From contig JAAYYM010000090.1 of NCBI GenBank assembly GCA_012515365.1, forward strand, positions 1 to 5,135: a stretch of 5,135 bases of DNA, in the 5' to 3' direction. This stretch comes from Clostridia bacterium (GTDB lineage: Bacteria; Bacillota_A; Clostridia; Lachnospirales; Lachnospiraceae). The position numbers and the translations under genes are program-made. The notes beneath the pieces are model-generated. The model was given only the letters and a program-made list of their open reading frames with translations, ran no database searches and was not told the DNA's origin. Numbering within the stretch: the first letter of the stretch is position 1; each line of letters begins with the position of its first letter. Positions 1 through 5,135 of this stretch are shown piece after piece.

Positions 1-1337
1 AGGGAGCAAATTTTGATTCACATCAGGTGATTTCAGAAATAGCGGCAAAGGGTGCGGCAGCGGTCATTGTTGAACGTGATATGATGATTGATGAGAACCT
101 GACGGTGATCAGAGTCAATGATACCAGAAAAGCACTGGCGCATATGAGTGCAGCTTATTTTGGTCATCCTGCACGTAAAATGCGGATGATAGCGGTGACC
201 GGTACAAAGGGAAAAACAACGACCACGTATCTGATCAAATCGATCTTAGAAAATGCCGGTTATCAGGTTGGCTTGATTGGTACGATCGAGACGATCATAG
301 GTGAGGATCATATTAAGGCAACGAATACAACACCAGAGTCTTATGTACTCCAAAGCTATTTGAAACAAATGCTTGACTGTGGATGCCAGGTAGTCATTAT
401 GGAAGCTTCTTCACAGGGCTTTAAACTTGCCAGAACAGATGCAATCATGTTTGATTATGGTATTTTTACCAACATAGAGCCTGATCATATCGGACCGAAT
501 GAACATGCTGACTTTTTAGAATATCTTCAGTGTAAGAGTATGCTTTTTAAACAATGTGAAACCGGAATTGTTAATGGTGATGATCCTCATGTGGAACGCA
601 TCATACAGGGACATACCTGCAGAATCGAACGCTATGGCATTGTCAATCCGGCAGATCTTTTGGCAAAGGATATTGAACTTGTTTCAGAGCTTGATTATTT
701 AGGCGTTGCATTTAGAACAGAGGGTATGATTGAGCTTGAAGTAACCGTTGATACCCCAGGTATGTTTAGTGTGTATAATGCATTGGCGGCAATTGCAGTA
801 TGCAGCCATTTTAATATCGATAGAAACGATATTGTAAGAGCATTAAGAGAGGCAAAGGTCAAAGGAAGAATTGAAATGATATCCGTTTCAAATGAATTCT
901 CGCTGATGATTGATTATGCACATAATGCAATGGCCCTGGAAAGCCTTTTAAAGACTCTTAAAGAATATAATCCACAACGTATCGTAACGTTGTTTGGCTG
1001 TGGTGGAAACCGCTCTAAAATGCGTCGATATGAAATGGGAGAGGTATCCGGCAGACTATCAGATCTGACCATCATTACCTCTGATAATCCAAGAGATGAG
1101 GATCCTATGGACATCATAGCAGATATCCGGACTGGAATTCAGAAAACAAATGGAGAATATTTAGAAATCTGTGATCGAAGAGAAGCAATTGCATATGCGA
1201 TCGCCAATGCCCGCCCAGGAGATGTTATTATTCTGGCAGGAAAAGGACACGAAGATTATCAGGAAATCAAAGGCGTTAAATATCCAATGGATGAACGTGA
1301 AATCATAAAGAACATCACGCTTCAGTCAGATTTTTAA
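1..1337 (+). CDS. murE: MurE-type UDP-N-acetylmuramyl-tripeptide synthetase (meso-DAP-type motif), 5' end missing
   Basis: Cytoplasmic Mur ligase that should add the third amino acid to UDP-MurNAc-L-Ala-D-Glu, using ATP. The frame is open to the left edge: codons from position 3 read GANFDSHQ, a typical MurE N-domain segment. The GTG at 27 is therefore internal, 444 residues are visible, and roughly 40-50 are missing compared with E. coli MurE (about 495 aa). Counting the GTG as residue 1, the P-loop GTKGKTTT is at 59-66 (K63), the NTTP substrate segment follows at about 100, and the lysine expected to be carbamylated is K170 (YLQCKSMLF). DNPR is at 353-356 and GKGHEDYQ at 405-412. DNPR plus the G and E of GKGHE are the meso-diaminopimelate-recognition residues of E. 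coli-type MurE, so DAP is the inferred substrate. The central segments are divergent: EASSQGF instead of EVSSHGL, and DHIGPNEHADF instead of DHLDYHG. It may be a second, paralogous MurE rather than the housekeeping copy. It is convergent with the exporter operon downstream. Confidence 0.9.
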   Translation, partial: GANFDSHQVISEIAAKGAAAVIVERDMMIDENLTVIRVNDTRKALAHMSAAYFGHPARKMRMIAVTGTKGKTTTTYLIKSILENAGYQVGLIGTIETIIGEDHIKATNTTPESYVLQSYLKQMLDCGCQVVIMEASSQGFKLARTDAIMFDYGIFTNIEPDHIGPNEHADFLEYLQCKSMLFKQCETGIVNGDDPHVERIIQGHTCRIERYGIVNPADLLAKDIELVSELDYLGVAFRTEGMIELEVTVDTPGMFSVYNALAAIAVCSHFNIDRNDIVRALREAKVKGRIEMISVSNEFSLMIDYAHNAMALESLLKTLKEYNPQRIVTLFGCGGNRSKMRRYEMGEVSGRLSDLTIITSDNPRDEDPMDIIADIRTGIQKTNGEYLEICDRREAIAYAIANARPGDVIILAGKGHEDYQEIKGVKYPMDEREIIKNITLQSDF

Positions 1338-1379
1338 ATTCAAGATACAAATACCTATATTTATGTTCTGTTAAAAGAA

Positions 1380-1440
1380 AAAGTATGAGACGTAGATTTG
1401 AATAAAATGGAATCCACGTCTCATACTTTCTTGTTTTTAT
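1380..1440. terminator. Bidirectional intrinsic terminator between convergent units
   Basis: A perfect 14-bp inverted repeat pairs 1380-1393 (AAAGTATGAGACGT) with 1416-1429 (ACGTCTCATACTTT). Past one A/C mismatch, GATT (1395-1398) can pair with AATC (1411-1414), leaving a 12-nt loop. On the + strand the stem is followed by a U-rich tract (TCTTGTTTTTAT), 42 nt after the murE stop. Read on the - strand it is followed by TTCTTTTAAC, 20 nt after the permease stop. It can therefore end both transcripts. The rest of the intergenic stretch (1338-1379) shows no other signal. Confidence 0.88.
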
Positions 1441-1449
1441 TTCATTTAT

Positions 1450-2697
1450 TTACTCATGTCTTAATGCTTCAATCGGATTCAGCTTCGCAGCTTTCTTTGC
1501 AGGATAGATTCCAAAGAATAAACCAACTCCGGAGGAGAAAAGTGTAGCGATTACAACGGTAGCGATCGTAACTTTTGGTGTACAGTTTTCGAATGCACCA
1601 AGAGCATTTAGAATGCCACAGACTCCGGTTGCACCGCCTATTCCTAAGAGAATTCCGATGATACCACCGACTAAAGTGATGATCGCTGCTTCCGAAAGAA
1701 ACTGTGTCATAATAGCATCTGTCTTGGCACCAAGCGCTTTTCTGATACCGATTTCACGTGTACGCTCTGTAACAGACACCAGCATAATATTCATAACTCC
1801 GATACCACCTACCAGTAGTGAGATTGCAGCTACAAACACGACGAAAATGGTAATGTAGTCAAGCACACCGGTGATGCTGTCTGCTTCCTTTCCAAGATCC
1901 TGTAAGAGAAAGCAACTCTGTCCGCGGACGTTATAACGTGCTTCCAGTAAGCTGACGGTAGCTTTGTAAATATCCTGTGAATACTGTGGTGAATCAGAAA
2001 TGATATAGAATCCGTCAAATCCTTCTACATAAAATCCGATGTTGCTCATAATGGTATATGGTGCCTCGATGCTGATACGTGAATTTGCTCCTGTCAGTGA
2101 ATTCAAGAGAGCAGAAGAGCTGTCCTTACGAATTCCTTTCACACGAAGTTCTACAGAACGTCCGTAAATGGTTGCAGAAACTGGCATGCCGATTACATTT
2201 TCTGTAGTACCAAAGAGCTGCTTGGCACCACTTTCATTTAAAATACAGACAGGTTCACATGATTCTACCTCAGCATCTGTATAGTAAGTTCCTTTTATAA
2301 TGGGTTCAGGAGAAACGAATTCATAGCCGGCGGTACCACTTTTGATTGTTGCATCAATATCATTTAATTTGGTTCCTCTTGCACTTCCATACATATAGTA
2401 TTCAGGAGTTACCGTTTTTACATGAGGAATTTTTTCCTTGATTGCTTCAAAATCTTCGAGTGTAAACTCCAGCATGTTCTCCTTTTGTTTTGCCGAATCA
2501 ATATAAACCCAAAGCTGTCCGCCCATGAAGTCATTCAGATCTTTATCAATACTTCCCTTTACACCATTACCAATGGAAATAATCATGATCACGGATGAAA
2601 TACCAATGATGATGCCGAGCATGGTCAGAAGTGAACGACCCTTATTTGCTTTGATATTCTGAAACGCCATTTTAACATATTCAAAAAACTGAGTCAT
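1450..2697 (-). CDS. MacB/FtsX-family ABC transporter permease (YknZ-like)
   Basis: Membrane subunit of an ABC exporter of the MacB mechanotransmission type; 415 aa, typical for Gram-positive YknZ-like permeases that lack a fused ATPase. The N-terminal coupling helix and TM1 (about 22-44, in LLTMLGIIIGISSVIMIISIG) are followed by a large extracellular MacB_PCD domain (about 45-275), in which PVCILNESGAKQLFG (149-163) is the typical family segment. TM2 is about 282-306, TM3 about 333-360 and TM4 about 377-399. The FtsX signature SVTERTREIGIRKALGAK (308-325) lies in the cytoplasmic loop that contacts the ATPase, and GIYPAKKAAKLNPIEALRHE closes the protein. Four cysteines (147, 151, 262, 372) are predicted outside the membrane. 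The ATG start is supported by AAGGAG 6 nt upstream, and the gene begins 14 bp after the adaptor stop. It is last in the operon. The substrate cannot be told from sequence. Confidence 0.93.
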   Translation of the reverse strand: MTQFFEYVKMAFQNIKANKGRSLLTMLGIIIGISSVIMIISIGNGVKGSIDKDLNDFMGGQLWVYIDSAKQKENMLEFTLEDFEAIKEKIPHVKTVTPEYYMYGSARGTKLNDIDATIKSGTAGYEFVSPEPIIKGTYYTDAEVESCEPVCILNESGAKQLFGTTENVIGMPVSATIYGRSVELRVKGIRKDSSSALLNSLTGANSRISIEAPYTIMSNIGFYVEGFDGFYIISDSPQYSQDIYKATVSLLEARYNVRGQSCFLLQDLGKEADSITGVLDYITIFVVFVAAISLLVGGIGVMNIMLVSVTERTREIGIRKALGAKTDAIMTQFLSEAAIITLVGGIIGILLGIGGATGVCGILNALGAFENCTPKVTIATVVIATLFSSGVGLFFGIYPAKKAAKLNPIEALRHE

Positions 2698-2703
2698 AAT
2701 GTT

Positions 2704-2709
2704 CTCCTT
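2704..2709 (-). promoter_or_regulatory. Ribosome binding site of the permease gene
   Basis: AAGGAG on the - strand, 6 nt before the ATG at 2697. It sits wholly inside the 14-bp gap after the adaptor stop codon (2712-2714), so terminating ribosomes arrive directly on it. It fixes the permease start. Confidence 0.8.
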
Positions 2710-2711
2710 GT

Positions 2712-4475
2712 CTATTCTGTTTTGGCTGAATCAGTTGAAACTTCATTATCTGAGGCTGTATCAGCAGATATTGTATCCGTAGCTGCGTCATCCGGTGTGG
2801 CAGGAGTACTTGGCATTTCCGTTGCAGCCATACCTTCAGTCAGAGTTGCCATTGTATCATTAACAACATGATCACCGGCGTTAAGACCTTCAATGACTTC
2901 GATGTAAACATCAGAAGAAATACCTGTTTTAACATTTCTTCTTACCAACGTATTATTTTCGATGATATAACAGAAGGAACCGGCCATATCTACATTGATT
3001 GTCTCTACCGGAACAAGGACAGCATCCTTGACACTATTGGTATGAATGATTGCTTTTCCTTCTACACCAAGATAGATTTTATCATCTGGATTTTCGATAT
3101 GGATTTCTGCATCAATGATCGGATTACCGGAGTCATTCTTAACAGCAATACCGTTGATACGTGAAACAACACCTTCATATTTATTACCTGCAATTGTTAA
3201 TTCAGCTTTTTGACCAATCGCGATTTTTGCAAGATCATATTTGGAAATCGGAACAGTTACCATGGTATCCGATACACTTTGTACGGTCAGAAGTTCGGTT
3301 CCTTTTGTGGCAGGACCACCTGAAACAGCAGGAAGATTAGTGATGATGCCATCAAATTCTGCATAAATACCTTCACTTGCAAGCTGCAGATCTTTTTGAG
3401 CCTGCTCAGCAGTTAATTGTACGGATTCATTTGTTGCTTTGATTTTTTCTCTCGAATAGGAATCTAACATTGCATTTTTAGCTGTTTCCATTCTGCTTTC
3501 ATCTTTAGCAAGGTAAGACTGCATGTCAGATAAGAGATTCTGAGCATCAGCAAGCTGTCTGTCCTGAGGAATGGTATTGGCAGGATAGTATACGCTGTTT
3601 ATAGAAGCATTCAGTTTGCCAACTTCGTTACTCAAATCTGCGATTTCATTCTTTAGCTGTAAATAACGATCAGAGTTTCCACCTACAGGATTGCCGCTTT
3701 CGTCAAGTATAATGGTGTTCATTTCTTTTGTTTTATTAGTGATTTCATCATTTTTACTGTTGATCTTGTTTTGAATTCCATCGCGTGCACACTGAGCTGT
3801 ATCAGCAAGCGTATTTTTTATTCCGGAAATAGAAGCAGTTAAGTCATTGATGTAATTACGCTGAGCAGCGATTAATAAACGGTAGGTATCAACATTTGCT
3901 TTTGCAATCGCATATTCATTTGCAGCTTTTGCACTTTCGTTCAAAGAATGTTTATAGTCCTGATCACTTGCAATTGCTGAAAGCTCTTCCTTTTGTGTAG
4001 CCACGGCAAGATCATCTGTAATAAAGGATACAAGCTTATCCCCGCTCTTAACACGGTCACCTACTTTATATGGAAATTCATCAAGTGTCGCGTTGACAGG
4101 AGAGAAGTAGGTTTTTGAAATCTCGGTATTGACGAATCCGGTTCCTACGATAGTTTCTTCCAAATCGCCTTTTTGAATTTCAACTGTAGAAATCATAGGA
4201 AGTGCGTTTTTCGCACTTAAGTTCATTACGATGATCACAGCAAAAATAATCACGATGATGGAACCGATCACGATACGACGGATTAATTTTTTCTTCTTTG
4301 CATCAGGTTTTTTCTTGCCTGCATTCAGATCGACAATCTGAATGTCAGTATCAGTTTCCTCTTTAACGTCCATATGATCTGATTGATTCTGTGTTGTTTC
4401 TGTGCTTCCTTCTGTCAACATATCCTCTGTCTGTACGTCAGCTTCCGTTGTTTTTTTGTTTTTAGATAGTTTCAT
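2712..4475 (-). CDS. Large membrane-fusion (periplasmic adaptor-like) subunit of the ABC exporter, HlyD/YknX/MacA type
   Basis: Membrane-anchored adaptor expected to dock on the outer face of the MacB-like permease. It has 587 aa, well above the roughly 370-380 aa of MacA or YknX. Visible parts: an acidic, Thr/Gln-rich cytoplasmic tail (1-50); a Lys-rich patch (54-67, KKKPDAKKKKLIRR); one TM helix (about 67-86); the first half of the lipoyl/barrel-sandwich domain (about 98-156, with YKVGDRVKSGDKLVSF); a long helical/coiled-coil region (about 157-367), interrupted by the Gly/Pro-containing linkers LDESGNPVGGNSD (257-269) and YYPANTIPQD (296-305); the second lipoyl half (about 368-400, GIYAEFDGIITNLPAVSGG); a beta-barrel (about 401-480); a membrane-proximal domain (about 481-546, LVPVETINVD and VKTGISSDVYIEVIEGLNAGD); and an acidic Ser/Thr/Ala/Asp-rich tail (548-587). 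The start overlaps the ATPase stop as ATGA. The family assignment is firm; the cargo is unknown. Confidence 0.92.
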   Translation of the reverse strand: MKLSKNKKTTEADVQTEDMLTEGSTETTQNQSDHMDVKEETDTDIQIVDLNAGKKKPDAKKKKLIRRIVIGSIIVIIFAVIIVMNLSAKNALPMISTVEIQKGDLEETIVGTGFVNTEISKTYFSPVNATLDEFPYKVGDRVKSGDKLVSFITDDLAVATQKEELSAIASDQDYKHSLNESAKAANEYAIAKANVDTYRLLIAAQRNYINDLTASISGIKNTLADTAQCARDGIQNKINSKNDEITNKTKEMNTIILDESGNPVGGNSDRYLQLKNEIADLSNEVGKLNASINSVYYPANTIPQDRQLADAQNLLSDMQSYLAKDESRMETAKNAMLDSYSREKIKATNESVQLTAEQAQKDLQLASEGIYAEFDGIITNLPAVSGGPATKGTELLTVQSVSDTMVTVPISKYDLAKIAIGQKAELTIAGNKYEGVVSRINGIAVKNDSGNPIIDAEIHIENPDDKIYLGVEGKAIIHTNSVKDAVLVPVETINVDMAGSFCYIIENNTLVRRNVKTGISSDVYIEVIEGLNAGDHVVNDTMATLTEGMAATEMPSTPATPDDAATDTISADTASDNEVSTDSAKTE

Positions 4476-5135
4476 TGTAGTTCTCCCTCGGTTGTGTTAT
4501 AGTAGTCTTTTTCTATTTTTCCATCTTTTATTTTTACCACTCGTTTTGCCTGTGAAGCTATTTCATTATCATGTGTGATCAGGATGACAGTTCGTCCTTC
4601 TTCATATAATTCCTTTAGAATAGCAATGATTTCTTTTGTAGAGTGGGAGTCAAGGTTTCCTGTTGGCTCATCGGCCAGTATAATAGGCGGTGCCTGTGCG
4701 ATTGCTCTTGCGATCGCCACACGCTGTTGCTGCCCACCTGACATCTCAGATGGCTTATGTGTCATTCGCTTTTCAAGTCCTACCTTTTCAAGCGCCAGCT
4801 TTGACAGCTGCTCACGTTTTGCTTTTGGTATCCCACGATACATCAGTGGCAGCTCTACATTTTCCAGCGCCGTCAAACCGGGGATCAGATTAAAGCCCTG
4901 AAAAATGAATCCGATTTCTCTGTTTCTGATATCAGAAAGATCGTCATCATGAAGATCGGCTACTTCCTGTCCATTTAAATAATAAGTACCATATGTAGGT
5001 ACATCCAGACATCCGAGCATATTCATCAGCGTAGATTTTCCACTGCCGGACTGACCTATGATCGCTACATATTCCCCACGGTTTATTGTTAAATTAATAT
5101 GATCAAGCGCTTTTACCTCATTCTCGCCGGGGTTA
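4472..5135 (-). CDS. LolD/MacB-type ABC transporter ATP-binding protein, N-terminus cut by window edge
   Basis: Cytoplasmic ATPase that powers the exporter. The frame is open to the right edge, so 220 residues are visible from the codon at 5134. It begins NPGENEVKALDHINLTINRGEYVAIIG in separate codons, the usual sequence after about a dozen N-terminal residues, so the gene is nearly complete (family 220-240 aa). The ATG at 5026 lies just after Walker A and cannot be the start. In visible numbering, Walker A GQSGSGKST is at 27-35 (nt 5030-5056). The Q-loop FIFQGFNLIPG has Q79, and LTALENVELPL follows, typical of the LolD/MacB branch. The signature MSGGQQQR is at 131-138, with Met in place of the common Leu. 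Walker B IILADEP has D155 and E156, the D-loop NLDS is at 160-163 and the switch His is H188 (ITHDN). All catalytic elements are intact. It is the first visible gene of the operon; the promoter lies outside the window. Confidence 0.95.
   Translation of the reverse strand, partial: NPGENEVKALDHINLTINRGEYVAIIGQSGSGKSTLMNMLGCLDVPTYGTYYLNGQEVADLHDDDLSDIRNREIGFIFQGFNLIPGLTALENVELPLMYRGIPKAKREQLSKLALEKVGLEKRMTHKPSEMSGGQQQRVAIARAIAQAPPIILADEPTGNLDSHSTKEIIAILKELYEEGRTVILITHDNEIASQAKRVVKIKDGKIEKDYYNTTEGELQ
4483..4488 (-). promoter_or_regulatory. Ribosome binding site of the adaptor gene, inside the ATPase 3' end
   Basis: AGGGAG on the - strand, 7 nt before the adaptor ATG at 4475. It lies within the last codons of the ATPase gene, whose TGA stop (4474-4472) overlaps the adaptor ATG as ATGA. 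This supports the chosen start and suggests translational coupling. Confidence 0.78.

Noticed and set aside
27..29. GTG as the start codon of the MurE-like gene
   Set aside because: The frame is open upstream to the window edge and encodes GANFDSHQ, a conserved MurE N-domain segment, so the GTG is internal.
914..1117. Open frame on the - strand inside murE
   Set aside because: It is antisense to well-conserved MurE coding sequence, has no family resemblance and lacks a convincing RBS context; it is a shadow.
1338..1379. Possible small gene, promoter or riboswitch in the intergenic stretch
   Set aside because: It is short, AT-rich, and lies between convergent stop codons; no start with an RBS and no structure beyond the terminator is visible.
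2868..3164. 98-codon + strand open frame inside the adaptor gene
   Set aside because: It lies opposite a clearly real coding region and has no recognisable domain.
4451..4463. T7-G-T5 run (A-rich on the coding strand) at the adaptor's 5' end as a programmed frameshift or slippage site
   Set aside because: In the reading frame the codons are AAA AAC AAA AAA ACA, which do not match an in-frame X XXY YYZ slippery heptamer. The run simply encodes Lys/Asn, and the frame is intact on both sides.
4575..4901. Two + strand open frames opposite the ATPase gene
   Set aside because: They are complementary to the Q-loop, signature and Walker B coding region; their Ser/Pro/Arg-rich composition is typical of antisense shadows.
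5024..5026. ATG at 5026 as the start of the ATPase
   Set aside because: The same frame upstream encodes Walker A (GQSGSGKST) and the preceding strands, so starting here would remove the P-loop.

Overview
The window looks like chromosomal DNA from a low- to moderate-GC Gram-positive anaerobe of the Firmicutes, most likely a Clostridia/Lachnospiraceae-type gut bacterium. This is inferred from protein style (a MurE-family ligase with a TKGKTTT P-loop, and a MacB/YknXYZ-type exporter with a membrane-anchored adaptor), from strong AGGAG-type ribosome binding sites and from the AT-leaning codon use. No rRNA or other taxonomic marker is present, so the assignment is tentative.

Layout: on the + strand, positions 1-1337 hold the 3' part of a MurE-type UDP-MurNAc-tripeptide synthetase. 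Its reading frame is open to the left edge, so the true start lies outside the window. A short intergenic stretch (1338-1449) carries one strong hairpin with U-rich flanks on both sides. It serves as a shared bidirectional terminator between two convergent transcription units. From 1450 to the right edge, the - strand carries a three-gene ABC exporter operon. In transcription order it holds an ATPase (4472-5135, N-terminus cut by the window edge), a large membrane-fusion/adaptor protein (2712-4475) and a MacB/FtsX-type permease (1450-2697). The ATPase and adaptor overlap by 4 bp (ATGA), and 14 bp separate adaptor and permease, so the three are almost certainly co-transcribed and translationally coupled.

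How they work together: the ATPase and permease should form a MacB-like mechanotransmission ABC complex (dimer of each), with the adaptor on the outer face of the membrane as in Bacillus YknXYZ. The sequence does not show the substrate; antimicrobial peptides or other surface-active compounds or peptides are the usual cargo of the family. The MurE-like ligase belongs to peptidoglycan precursor synthesis in the cytoplasm and has no evident operonic link to the exporter, being convergent with it.

I see no mobile element, CRISPR array, RNA gene or clearly novel system. The points most worth a second look are the divergent active-site segments of the MurE-like protein and the unusually large adaptor, with its acidic cytoplasmic tail, long interrupted coiled coil and low-complexity C-terminus.
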